From Shackletoniella antarctica (lineage in GTDB: Bacteria > Cyanobacteriota > Cyanobacteriia > Phormidesmidales > Phormidesmidaceae), in assembly GCA_003241845.1 (NCBI GenBank), contig QBMN01000020.1:1-37086 (forward strand): a stretch of DNA of 37,086 bases. Reading direction: 5' to 3'. The notes beneath the pieces are model-generated. The model worked only from the letters and a program-made list of their open reading frames with translations. It did no database searches and had not been told where the DNA came from. Every line of letters starts with the position of its first letter. Position 1 is the first letter of the stretch. This document shows positions 8,519 to 15,558 of the stretch, piece after piece. Position numbers and translations under genes: made by a program.

Positions 8519-10330
8519 CTAGATCAGGAGATCTGAGACCAAGTCTGATAGGCCGACGGTGTAAATACGGCTGGTTTCACCCTCATTGACGCTCCACAGA
8601 TATTGGGTGGGCGGGCCAGCCCCCCAAGGCACCATGGCCTGAGGGTGAGGTAGCCCGGTGATGCGGTTGAGTAGGCGGCCTTCGTCGTTGATCATCGAAA
8701 AATCTCCTTCCCGACTGAGTAGCCCGTAGCCCACCGCTGTTTCAAACAGCCAGTGAGGGATGATATCAACGCGATGGCGCAGCATCTTAAAGGGCCGTAG
8801 GTCGAGCATTATCACTGAGTTAGGGCAGTTTTCCTCCAGGGCCAGATAGCGATAGGGGTGGCTGGTGGGCACCAGATTGTAGAGCGGTACCGAGGCCGAA
8901 ATCGACCCCAGATAGGTGCCTCGGCGGGTGACTCCGTGGAACAGGGTACGGCTGCCTCGGCGCACCACTAGCACCACGTGGTGGTTATCGACGGCAATTA
9001 GGGTCAGGGAGCGATCGCCCGACTCGGCAGGAATCGCCACCGTCACCGGAGCTGATATTGTGACCCCGGCCCCTGGCGGCATGGTGAGCTGTCGAACCCA
9101 GACCTGAACGAATTCTTGGCCTGGGGCTGCTTGGCCTGTGGCGAACCAGTGGCCGTTGGGGGCAACTGCCACTCCGTCGGGGTGAGTGCCCTCAGCTATA
9201 CAACCCAGGCCGTGGGTGATTGATAGCAGGTGCAGCGACTCAGCGGTAACCAGCACCCCGCCCTGGGGCGTAGGCAAAAAACCCTGCACCGGAGCGGGCA
9301 GAGTAAAGCCCTGGCTATCTTGAGGGGCGGTCATACCCTGCTGTGCCCAGTGGTAAAACCACACCCGATGCTCGCTGCAAGTCACCAGCAGGTGCCCCTG
9401 ATGGGGCAGCGCTACTAGCCCCATGACTGAGGTGGGGTGGGGCAGTGGCACCAGGGGTAGATCAGGAGCTAGATCGATATCGGGTAGCACCCTGGGGTTG
9501 GCTGGCTGGGTGAGGGTACCCTCAGTTTCGCAGGCTTCGTACAGGGCCAATAGATCGGCGCGCATGGCTTGGGCGGTGGCGTAGCGCTTGGGCAACAGCT
9601 TTTGTAGGGCCTTACGAAGAATATGGCCAAAGGGCTCTGACACCCGATCTGGCACTGCCGGGGAGCGGTTGAGGTGGGCCACCATCAGCTCCATAGGCGT
9701 ACCCGAAAACGGGCGCTGGCCCAGCAGCAGCTCGTACAAAATGATGCCCACAGCGTAGAGGTCGGCGGCCGGGGGGTGTTGATTATAAAACCGCTCTGGG
9801 GCCATGTAGGCGGGGGAGCCGGTGTGGCCCATTTCTGCCTGTTTGGCCTCCTGGCTGAGGCGGGCGATGCCCAGGTCAGAGACCCGCGCCACCCAGCCGC
9901 CGGGCAGCAGCTCCATGAGAATGTTTTCGGGCTTGATGTCGCAGTGCACGATGCCCTGGCGATGGGCGCAATCTAGGGCGGCAAGAATATCTAGGCCAAA
10001 GCCGAGGACTTCCTGCAAGGTCAGGGAGGTGTCGCTTTCGAGCAGCGATCGCAGGGTGCCCCCCTCGCAGTAGTCGAGTACCAGCTGCCGCCCGCTAGTG
10101 GAATGCTCTAGGGCGTGGCAGCTGACAATGCTGGGATGCTCTAGGCTGATTAAAAACCGCAGCTCCCGCAAAAACTTGTGGGTGGGGAAGCGGTCTTTGT
10201 GGAGGTCTTTGATCGCCACCAGCGCCCCGGTTTTGCGGTGAATGGCGCAGTAGACTCGGCCAAACTGCCCGTGCCCAACCAGCCCTAGGGTGTAGTATTG
10301 CGATCGCCGAATTTGCCGGGTGGGGGCCAC
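8519..10330 (-). CDS. Hanks-type Ser/Thr protein kinase with C-terminal beta-propeller-like region (SpkG-like)
   Basis: This 603-aa protein has an N-terminal kinase domain of about 270 residues. It has a Gly loop VGHGQFGRVY (18-27), Lys41 in AIKDL, the helix-C Glu near 56, a catalytic loop HCDIKPEN (129-136, HCD replacing HRD), DLG at 152-154 (for DFG) and APE at 177-179. All phosphotransfer residues are present, so it should be active. Residues about 290-603 have no transmembrane helix and consist of repeating strands (SVMGLVALPHQGHLLVTC, GVAVAPNGHWFATGQ, RYLALEEN), which looks like a degenerate WD40-type propeller. The start is GTG, 7 bp after the upstream V4R gene. The neighbourhood matches Synechocystis slr0152 (SpkG), linked to salt stress; orthology is inferred from context. 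Confidence 0.88.
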   Translation of the reverse strand: MAPTRQIRRSQYYTLGLVGHGQFGRVYCAIHRKTGALVAIKDLHKDRFPTHKFLRELRFLISLEHPSIVSCHALEHSTSGRQLVLDYCEGGTLRSLLESDTSLTLQEVLGFGLDILAALDCAHRQGIVHCDIKPENILMELLPGGWVARVSDLGIARLSQEAKQAEMGHTGSPAYMAPERFYNQHPPAADLYAVGIILYELLLGQRPFSGTPMELMVAHLNRSPAVPDRVSEPFGHILRKALQKLLPKRYATAQAMRADLLALYEACETEGTLTQPANPRVLPDIDLAPDLPLVPLPHPTSVMGLVALPHQGHLLVTCSEHRVWFYHWAQQGMTAPQDSQGFTLPAPVQGFLPTPQGGVLVTAESLHLLSITHGLGCIAEGTHPDGVAVAPNGHWFATGQAAPGQEFVQVWVRQLTMPPGAGVTISAPVTVAIPAESGDRSLTLIAVDNHHVVLVVRRGSRTLFHGVTRRGTYLGSISASVPLYNLVPTSHPYRYLALEENCPNSVIMLDLRPFKMLRHRVDIIPHWLFETAVGYGLLSREGDFSMINDEGRLLNRITGLPHPQAMVPWGAGPPTQYLWSVNEGETSRIYTVGLSDLVSDLLI

Positions 10331-10337
10331 CGTTTAT

Positions 10338-11000
10338 TTACCCCTGCTGGACGAGGGTTTGCATGATCGCCTGGTGAGCCTGGCCGCTGGCGACCATGGC
10401 GTCTACCGGGGCTAGCCGCTTCTCTAGACCCAAAATAAATCGGTTGCAGTCATCGCTCTTGGCGGTGCAGCTGGTCTGTGCACAGCGTAGCTCGCGCCCG
10501 GTGAGCTGGGTAAAGAAAATTTCAACGATGCCACGCTCTAGATCGCCTGCGGGCTTTTGACCCTGGGGTGCAGCAGCGGTAAAAGGCGAGTGCCAGATCT
10601 CAACGCCGAGAAAGCCGCGATCGCGGTAGGTAATATCCAGATGAATCTGGCCCCAGCCGTGGGTTTTCCAGCACTGCTGAAACGACTGCAAAAATTCGGC
10701 CATCGACAGGTTGGCCAGGGGCTGCTTGTAGTAGTCGGCCAGTTCTTCGCAGAAGCGGGCGTAGAAGTTTTTGCCCCACCAGCGGCCACAGTTGTAGAGC
10801 ACCAGGTGCGACGCTTGGCCAGTTTCTTTATCTAGCCCAGAATAAATGGCCTGGAGCAGTGGGTTGGGGATGGCCAGCAGGCGATCGCCGCGGCGGTTTT
10901 CTAGTAGCCCCAGCTCCGTTGACCCTCGCACGTAGAGGTCTTGGGCAAAGTAGTTACCGGGCAACCGGCCATCGGTGAGTAAATCGGCAACAGAAACCAT
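10338..11000 (-). CDS. V4R (4-vinyl reductase) domain protein, second copy
   Basis: This 220-aa protein has a C-terminal V4R domain. Visible landmarks are the N-terminal GRLPGNYFAQDLYVRG, a central VLYNCGRWWGKNFYARFCEELADYY helix, and the cysteine cluster C173-x4-C178-x6-C185 followed by NRFILG. V4R domains occur in the BchJ family and in ligand-sensing regulators and bind small hydrophobic or metal-linked ligands. Here the domain stands alone, without DNA-binding or enzymatic partners. The kinase begins 7 bp after its stop, so the two are surely co-transcribed. By position it resembles Synechocystis slr0147 of the slr0144-slr0152 operon linked to photosystem II (recalled, not searched). Whether it has vinyl reductase activity is doubtful. 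Confidence 0.8.
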   Translation of the reverse strand: MVSVADLLTDGRLPGNYFAQDLYVRGSTELGLLENRRGDRLLAIPNPLLQAIYSGLDKETGQASHLVLYNCGRWWGKNFYARFCEELADYYKQPLANLSMAEFLQSFQQCWKTHGWGQIHLDITYRDRGFLGVEIWHSPFTAAAPQGQKPAGDLERGIVEIFFTQLTGRELRCAQTSCTAKSDDCNRFILGLEKRLAPVDAMVASGQAHQAIMQTLVQQG

Positions 11001-11044
11001 AGTGAACGTCCCTCACAGGGTAGTGATGATGGTGGTCAAATCCG

Positions 11045-11090
11045 CCGCCTAAGGGCGGGGCAGGGGCAATCCCCCAGGGGAAACTTCCCC
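11045..11090. other. Two small intercistronic hairpins
   Basis: CCGCC-TAAG-GGCGG (11045-11058) and GGGGAA-AC-TTCCCC (11077-11090) sit in the 101-bp gap between the second phycobilisome-like gene and the second V4R gene. There is no T-tract on the minus-strand side. They more likely tune mRNA decay or relative expression inside the operon than terminate it. Confidence 0.4.
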
Positions 11091-11101
11091 GTACTGAGCC
11101 T

Positions 11102-11590
11102 CTAGAGCAGCCCGGCCAGGGTGACGGTTTCGCGGGTGTCAAGCATCAGGCTCTGGGCCTTCTCTAGGCTGGGCTTGATTAAGTTGACCTGGGCGGGGCT
11201 AAATAGCTTGCTCAGCTGCCGATTCAGCAGTTGAAACAGCTGCTGGTCAATGGCCTGGGTTTCGTAGGCTTTCACCATTTCAGGCAGCCAGCCCTGCAAC
11301 CGGTCTTCCACAAAGGCATCGTCGTCGAGCAGCATGGCCATGGCCGCATAGCGCAGCACCATTAGCCCATTGCGCACGCTGCGCTCAACTAGAGCCTCGG
11401 CATGCCCCCCCTGCTGCTGCAGGGCGTCGGCAATGGGCTGCATGACGGCGACTTCTTGATCGCGCAGGGTGCGGTACACCGCCATCCGCTCAGGAATTGA
11501 GCTGACGTACTGGCTCAGGGTGCTGAGGTCGTTGGCGTCGAGATAGTGTTTGTCAGGCTCATCAAACAGAGTATCGAGCTTAAAGGTCAT
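11102..11590 (-). CDS. Phycobilisome-domain (globin-like) protein without bilin cysteine, copy 2
   Basis: A 162-aa all-helical protein with the phycobiliprotein fold pattern. An N-terminal DLSTLSQYVSSIPERMAVYRTLRD stretch corresponds to helices X/Y and A. The core VRNGLMVLRYAAMAMLLDD (72-90) matches the phycobiliprotein segment around AACLRDLDYFLRYATYA. The position that carries the chromophore Cys (Cys84 in beta subunits) is occupied by other residues, and the protein has no Cys at all, so it cannot hold a thioether-linked bilin. It may be a structural or regulatory relative that docks to phycobilisome-type partners. Neighbouring V4R genes on both sides place it in the slr0144-slr0152-like cluster. 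Confidence 0.75.
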   Translation of the reverse strand: MTFKLDTLFDEPDKHYLDANDLSTLSQYVSSIPERMAVYRTLRDQEVAVMQPIADALQQQGGHAEALVERSVRNGLMVLRYAAMAMLLDDDAFVEDRLQGWLPEMVKAYETQAIDQQLFQLLNRQLSKLFSPAQVNLIKPSLEKAQSLMLDTRETVTLAGLL

Positions 11591-11638
11591 AGCAAAATCC
11601 TCCAGGTGTTTGGGGAGATGATTAGGCGAGCTGGGCGG

Positions 11639-11944
11639 CTAACCAAATAGGTCAGAAAACCCGTCTAGGGTTAAATCTAGGTCAGCGTCAGCGGCGGCGG
11701 CTGGGGCGGCTTCGAGGGGCAAAATCGGCACCCCAATGGTGGGCTGACCATCCCAGGCGATGTTTTGAAAGAAGTCGCCGACGGTCATGGTCATGGTCGA
11801 CTCTGACCGGGCAGTGGCCCCTAGCCCAGGGAGAAAGGCGGCGGCCCGTCCATCCCAAGCAACCGCTTCGAAGAAGGCCTGCACGGTCTCTTTGAGCCAG
11901 GGCTGAGCAGCCTGGGAGTCAGTCCGGTGGTCTAGGGCGCTCAT
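11639..11944 (-). CDS. 101-aa protein with duplicated TVxxFFxxxAWDG motif
   Basis: A small protein with two copies of one motif: TVQAFFEAVAWDGRA (residues 20-34) and TVGDFFQNIAWDGQP (54-68). An Ala/Asp-rich spacer follows, then LTLDGFSDLF at the extreme C-terminus (91-100). No enzyme domain, membrane helix or Cys is seen. Repeated short aromatic helices joined by loose linkers suggest a scaffold that binds two copies of a partner, perhaps the flanking phycobilisome-like or V4R proteins. The ATG overlaps the stop of the upstream V4R gene (ATGA at 11941-11944), so the two are translationally coupled. By order it matches slr0145. The function is unknown. Confidence 0.75.
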   Translation of the reverse strand: MSALDHRTDSQAAQPWLKETVQAFFEAVAWDGRAAAFLPGLGATARSESTMTMTVGDFFQNIAWDGQPTIGVPILPLEAAPAAAADADLDLTLDGFSDLFG

Positions 11945-12624
11945 TCCCCACCCTCCCCGGCCCGCAGCCGCTTCTCAATGTCGCGGGCGTTGGCCCCTTC
12001 ATTCATCCAGAAAGAAGCGGCGTCAATGCGCTCGCGGCCTCCCAGCAAAAACTTGCAGTAGGTTTCGCCCATGGAGTAGCACTGGATTTCAATGCAGCTC
12101 AGCTGCTTGCGTACCATCTCGGTAAAGAAGCCCGCAAACAGACCGGCGTAGAGATGGCACACGGGCTTGCCCACGTCGCCCAGGGTGCGAGCCACGGCAG
12201 AGTCAAACACGTTGATAAACATGAAGCCCTGTTTGCGATCGCTCATGTCGACCTCCCAGCGGCCCCAGCCCTGGGAAATGAAGGGCCACCACCAGGTTTC
12301 GAGCAAAAACATCAGGTTGGCGCGGCGGGGGCTCATGCCAAACTCGCGCTCAAACCAGGCTTCAAATATCAGCGAGTCGTGTTTGCCCCATTCCAGCCCC
12401 ACGGTGTACATAATCGCGGCCGAGGCGTCGCCGACCTCTTCTTGCAGCCCCTCAAGCAGGCCAATGATGAAGTCTTCGCTGGTGAGCACGTTGCGGGTGT
12501 CGTTCCAGTCGGTAATGGTGCCGTAGTCGCCATTAAACTGAAAGAAATCCCGCAGGGCATAGTGGTTATGCTTCTTAGGAAATTTTTTGTGCAGACGGTG
12601 GGCGTTTTCTGTGGTCATAATCAT
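11941..12624 (-). CDS. V4R (4-vinyl reductase) domain protein, first copy
   Basis: A 227-aa protein whose C-terminal two-thirds is a V4R domain. It shows LLEGLQEEVGDASAAIMYTVGLEWGKHD, a Trp-rich LETWWWPFISQGWGRWEV strand region (109-124) and the Cys cluster C177-x4-C182-x7-C190 followed by KFLLGG. C156 may be a fourth ligand. The second V4R protein (10338-11000) keeps the same three-Cys arrangement, although the rest of the two sequences is quite different. It is coupled by an ATGA overlap to the 101-aa protein. By position it resembles slr0144. A role as ligand-binding or assembly factor for photosynthetic complexes is inferred. A second in-frame ATG lies two codons downstream. Confidence 0.8.
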   Translation of the reverse strand: MIMTTENAHRLHKKFPKKHNHYALRDFFQFNGDYGTITDWNDTRNVLTSEDFIIGLLEGLQEEVGDASAAIMYTVGLEWGKHDSLIFEAWFEREFGMSPRRANLMFLLETWWWPFISQGWGRWEVDMSDRKQGFMFINVFDSAVARTLGDVGKPVCHLYAGLFAGFFTEMVRKQLSCIEIQCYSMGETYCKFLLGGRERIDAASFWMNEGANARDIEKRLRAGEGGE

Positions 12625-12948
12625 GGTTTAACAAGCCTTGTAAGACTGTCTTCAGTGATAATTGTAATGTGCCCAAGCCCGCGCAGGATTAACATGGCGC
12701 TAGGGTGAGGGCAGCTGCGCTTACCCCCTAACTTCAGCCCTCAAACAACGAGATTTCATCGTTACAGATGATCAGCCACCCCCTAGAGTGATACAAAATG
12801 TATTAATTAGCCCGTGACAGCAAATCGCCCGGCAGACCTATTACGGTTTGCCGGGCGATAAAATTTAGCGCTGTGGCTGAGGCGATGGACGCCGCCATCA
12901 TCTCAGCCACACTATGGTCAGAATTAAGTTTAGGCCCCTAGATGTAGC
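12625..12948. other. Intergenic stretch with two long hairpins (12824-12859 and 12873-12910)
   Basis: This 324-bp gap separates the first phycobilisome-like gene from the first V4R gene, both on the minus strand. Hairpin 1 has a 15-bp stem with one mismatch (ATCGCCCGGCAGACC / GGTTTGCCGGGCGAT) and a 6-nt loop. Hairpin 2 pairs GTGGCTGAG with CTCAGCCAC and, inside it, GATGG with CCATC. Neither is followed by a good T-run, but they lie just past the 12949 stop and are probably the 3' end or stabiliser of that transcript. The remaining ~200 bp should hold the promoter of the V4R operon; no clear -35/-10 pair was identified. Confidence 0.55.
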
Positions 12949-13425
12949 CTAAACAGCCTCACCCAGGGTGACACGGCTCAGTTCTAGAATGGGCAAAAAC
13001 AGCTTTAGCTCTTCAGGGTTGAGGTATTGAGCAATCACCGCTTGCATGGCCGTGTAGGTGAGTTTGCAGCTTTCCTGGGCACCAAAGGCACGCATGATCG
13101 TTTGGAACCAGGTCAACAGGTTGTCTTTAAAGCGCTCGGGGTCGTCGAGCAGCAGAGCCGTGGCGCTGTAGCGCAGCACCCACAACGTGTCGCGCTGCCA
13201 CTTGGCAGTCATGTCTTGACCAGCAATTAGAAATGTGTCGGGCTTTTGGGCCTTGAGCTTAGCCATCACCTGGGCAATGATTTGCTGTTCAGCCCCCTGA
13301 ATCTTTTGGTAAGCCCGCAGTCGGGTGCTGACCGAAGACAGGTAGCTCTGGAAAAACAGCAGCTCTGCGTCAGAGGCGTAGCGGCCATCGGTGGCTTGTA
13401 CCAGGGTTTGAATGTTAGAGAGCAT
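12949..13425 (-). CDS. Phycobilisome-domain (globin-like) protein without bilin cysteine, copy 1
   Basis: A 158-aa helical protein. ELLFFQSYLSSVSTRLRAYQKI (21-42) resembles the N-terminal helices of allophycocyanin-like subunits, and WQRDTLWVLRYSATALLLDD (76-95) aligns with the chromophore helix of phycobiliproteins. The only Cys is C120, far from the bilin attachment site, so no covalent bilin is expected at the usual place. It is the first gene of the cluster in transcription order but is separated from the next by 324 bp with hairpins, so it may form its own unit. It is a distant relative of the gene at 11102-11590, sharing the VLRY-S/A-A.A.LLDD core. Confidence 0.75.
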   Translation of the reverse strand: MLSNIQTLVQATDGRYASDAELLFFQSYLSSVSTRLRAYQKIQGAEQQIIAQVMAKLKAQKPDTFLIAGQDMTAKWQRDTLWVLRYSATALLLDDPERFKDNLLTWFQTIMRAFGAQESCKLTYTAMQAVIAQYLNPEELKLFLPILELSRVTLGEAV

Positions 13426-13442
13426 ACGGGGTGGGTTTCTTG

Positions 13443-13485
13443 TGGGAATGTAATTCTATTATTCCCATATGTTGCGAAATGTAAA
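13443..13485 (-). promoter_or_regulatory. Candidate promoter/operator of the first phycobilisome-like gene
   Basis: On the minus strand TTTACA (13485-13480) is followed after 16 nt by AATAAT or after 18 nt by TAATAG, a plausible -35/-10 pair. An inverted repeat TGGGAAT-N11-ATTCCCA (13443-13467) overlaps the -10 and start region and could be an operator. TTTACATT also matches one half of the HLR1 box bound by RpaB, but the second half is not convincing. Confidence 0.4.
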
Positions 13486-13795
13486 CAAAATTAGGACTGA
13501 AAAATTAATCTTGTTTTTTTGCTGTCTTGCTGCCCAGGGGGAGAGGTGTTCTAGGGCAGTTCAACCGCTTTCTCGGGCATCTTTAGGAATATATGGATCC
13601 AGTGGGCGTGCCTGCAATAAAACTTAAACCCGCTGGGGCCATGATGCCGAAGCTCTCGTAGTAACCTGGTGGGCATGGAATGATCTACCATCCAAGCTTG
13701 CCATGGCTTTGTGCAATTAGTTTGTACAATTGGCCTGAGCTAGGGTCTGGCCTGGGAAAGCTGCCATTAATATTGAATCTCAAGAGGTATTGTTC
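13486..13795. other. Intergenic region upstream of psaE
   Basis: No gene is seen in this 310 bp. It must contain the psaE promoter and leader. I found no clear -35/-10 pair and no full HLR1 tandem. The GAGG ribosome binding site lies just before psaE (13784-13787). A TTGTACAA palindrome (13721-13728) lies about 70 bp before the start codon. Confidence 0.45.
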
Positions 13796-14020
13796 ATGGT
13801 TCAACGTGGTTCTAAAGTTCGCATTCTCCGCAAAGAGTCTTACTGGTATCGCGAAGTTGGCACCGTTGCCACCGTTGACCAGAGTGGCATCAAATATCCT
13901 GCGGTAGTACGCTTTGATAAGGTCAATTACTCGGGCATTAACACCAATAACTTTGCCCTGTCTGAACTGCAAGAGGTTGAGGCTCCTAAGGCTAAGAAGC
14001 CCGCTGCTGCCAAGAGTTAG
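13796..14020 (+). CDS. psaE: Photosystem I reaction centre subunit IV (PsaE)
   Basis: A 74-aa protein starting [54 protein letters not shown] is the nearly invariant SH3-like core of PsaE. A 15-residue charged tail with Ala-Pro-Lys repeats ([14 protein letters not shown]) follows. PsaE is a stromal/cytoplasmic-side extrinsic subunit that docks ferredoxin on photosystem I and supports cyclic electron flow. The start at ATG 13796 is preferred over an in-frame TTG two codons earlier because PsaE starts MVQRGS and AGAGG lies at the right distance. It is monocistronic, closed by the terminator at 14125-14157. Confidence 0.97.
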   Translation: MVQRGSKVRILRKESYWYREVGTVATVDQSGIKYPAVVRFDKVNYSGINTNNFALSELQEVEAPKAKKPAAAKS

Positions 14021-14124
14021 ACTCGCCGAGCAGAGCCTTGGCTCGGTCGGAAGCTGCCGTCGGTTTCCTAGGCGGGTTAATCAGGTTGAGGCTGTTCTAA
14101 TTCAATAAACCCCATCCGGTGGTT

Positions 14125-14157
14125 AAGGCCTGTGTTTCGGCACGGGCCTTATTTTCT
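14125..14157 (+). terminator. Rho-independent terminator after psaE
   Basis: The stem AAGGCCTGTG / CACGGGCCTT (10 bp with one G-T pair) closes a TTTCGG loop and is followed by ATTTTCT. It lies 104 bp after the psaE stop. Confidence 0.75.
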
Positions 14158-14260
14158 GTGGGTAGCTCTTTGTGGGTAGAGCTTCCTGGCCTCTAGCCCC
14201 CGATGGGTTGCTATAGTTCAGAGACACACCGTGATGGGGTCTAAGGCCCAGGGCTAAACC

Positions 14261-15106
14261 GTGCCAGAACTACCTGAGGTTGAAACCGTGCGTCGGGGGC
14301 TGGAGCGAGTAACGCCTGGCCATCGATTAGAAGGGGGGCAGGTGCTGCTGGCGCGAGCGATCGCCCACCCCACCGCCGATGAGTTTTTAGCCGGGCTAAC
14401 CGGGGCCACCCTAAGCGACTGGCACCGCCGGGGCAAATATTTGCTGGGCCAGCTTACCCAGCCCGACGACAGCCCTGGTGGCTATCTGGGGGTGCATCTG
14501 CGCATGACCGGCCAACTGCTGTGGCTCGACCCCAAAACTCCTGTGCAGACCCACTGCCGGGTGCGGCTCTGGCTAAGCGACAACCACGAACTGCGCTACG
14601 TTGACCAGCGCACCTTTGGCCGCCTCTGGTGGGTGCCCCCAGGGGTGGCCCCTGAAGTAATTATGACGGGCTTAAAGGCTCTGGGGCCAGAACCCTTCGA
14701 TGAGGCTTTCTCGGTGGCCTACCTACGCCAGCGTCTGGGCCGCAGCCGCCGACCGATTAAAAATGCCCTGCTCGATCAGCGGCTGGTGGCGGGCATTGGC
14801 AATATCTACGCTGACGAGGCCCTGTTTATCAGCGGGGTGAGGCCGCTAACGCTGTGCGATCGCCTTGGCCCCAAACGGCTCCAGCGTCTGCACAGCGCCA
14901 TTCGCGAGGTGCTGACTACCAGCATTGAGTCGGGGGGCACCACCTTTAGCGACTACCGCGATATCTACGGTGTCAACGGCAACTACGGCGGCGTGGCCTG
15001 GGTTTACGATCGCGAGGGGTTACCCTGCAAGGTTTGTGCCACTGCCATTACTCGCCTCAAGCTAGCGGGGCGATCAGCCCACTACTGTTCGCAGTGTCAG
15101 CGTTAG
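14261..15106 (+). CDS. mutM: Formamidopyrimidine-DNA glycosylase (Fpg/MutM)
   Basis: This 281-aa bifunctional glycosylase/AP lyase removes 8-oxoguanine and formamidopyrimidines. The GTG start gives MPELPEVETVRRGLE; after Met removal Pro becomes the N-terminal nucleophile, so this start is fixed by function. Also visible are the Lys of RRGKYLLGQL near 60, HLRMTGQL near 75-82, the helix-two-turn-helix with LDQRLVAGIGNIYADEALF, and a C-terminal zinc finger C-x2-C-x16-C-x2-C. All key residues are intact. It follows the psaE terminator and should have its own promoter. Repair of oxidised guanine is expected to matter in a photosynthetic cell. Confidence 0.96.
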   Translation: MPELPEVETVRRGLERVTPGHRLEGGQVLLARAIAHPTADEFLAGLTGATLSDWHRRGKYLLGQLTQPDDSPGGYLGVHLRMTGQLLWLDPKTPVQTHCRVRLWLSDNHELRYVDQRTFGRLWWVPPGVAPEVIMTGLKALGPEPFDEAFSVAYLRQRLGRSRRPIKNALLDQRLVAGIGNIYADEALFISGVRPLTLCDRLGPKRLQRLHSAIREVLTTSIESGGTTFSDYRDIYGVNGNYGGVAWVYDREGLPCKVCATAITRLKLAGRSAHYCSQCQR

Positions 15107-15230
15107 GGGATGGAGGGTCGGTGAGCAAGGGGTGTCTGCCTGGGCAAAGGACAAGGCCGTCTGCGCGTGGGGAATATTTGACTGATAGATTTCGTGTAGA
15201 GTAAGGCAGAAACGGATAGAGAATAGACCT

Positions 15231-15449
15231 ATGGCAGCAACTCTGAAGCGGGGCGACATGGTGCGGGCCGTGCGCGAAAAGCTAGAAAACAGCCTGGAGG
15301 CAACCGCCAGCGATACCCGGTTTCCGCCCTATCTGTTTGAAACCCAGGGTGAGATCTTAGAAACCAGTGAAGACTACGCGCTAGTCAAATTTGGGAAAGT
15401 GCCCACCCCCAATATCTGGCTGCGCCTCGACCAGCTGGAGAAATTTTAG
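15231..15449 (+). CDS. ndhO: NAD(P)H-quinone oxidoreductase subunit O (NdhO)
   Basis: A 72-aa protein, [24 protein letters not shown], then [39 protein letters not shown]. This is the full NdhO family pattern, conserved between cyanobacteria and chloroplasts. NdhO is a small hydrophilic subunit on the cytoplasmic arm of the photosynthetic NDH-1 complex, which drives ferredoxin-dependent cyclic electron transport and CO2 uptake. The length is normal. It is a single gene, ended by the strong palindromic terminator at 15491-15530. Confidence 0.95.
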   Translation: MAATLKRGDMVRAVREKLENSLEATASDTRFPPYLFETQGEILETSEDYALVKFGKVPTPNIWLRLDQLEKF

Positions 15450-15490
15450 CCGGCCAGGTATTCGAGGCTAAGGCTATCGATTTTTAGAAC

Positions 15491-15530
15491 TGAAAAAGCC
15501 CTGTAGAGACGTCTCTACAGGGCTTTTTCA
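15491..15530. terminator. Bidirectional terminator between ndhO and the anti-sigma gene
   Basis: A perfect 40-bp palindrome: TGAAAAAGCCCTGTAGAGAC followed directly by its reverse complement. Each strand ends in a GGGCTTTTTC tract, so it can stop transcription from ndhO (+) and from the convergent anti-sigma gene (-). Confidence 0.9.
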
Positions 15531-15558
15531 TAAAAGCAACAGCTGGGGCCAAAAGGGG

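Noticed and set aside
12154-12708. A 184-codon + strand frame
   Set aside because: It is antisense to the first V4R gene and its promoter region, which carries clear homology on the minus strand.
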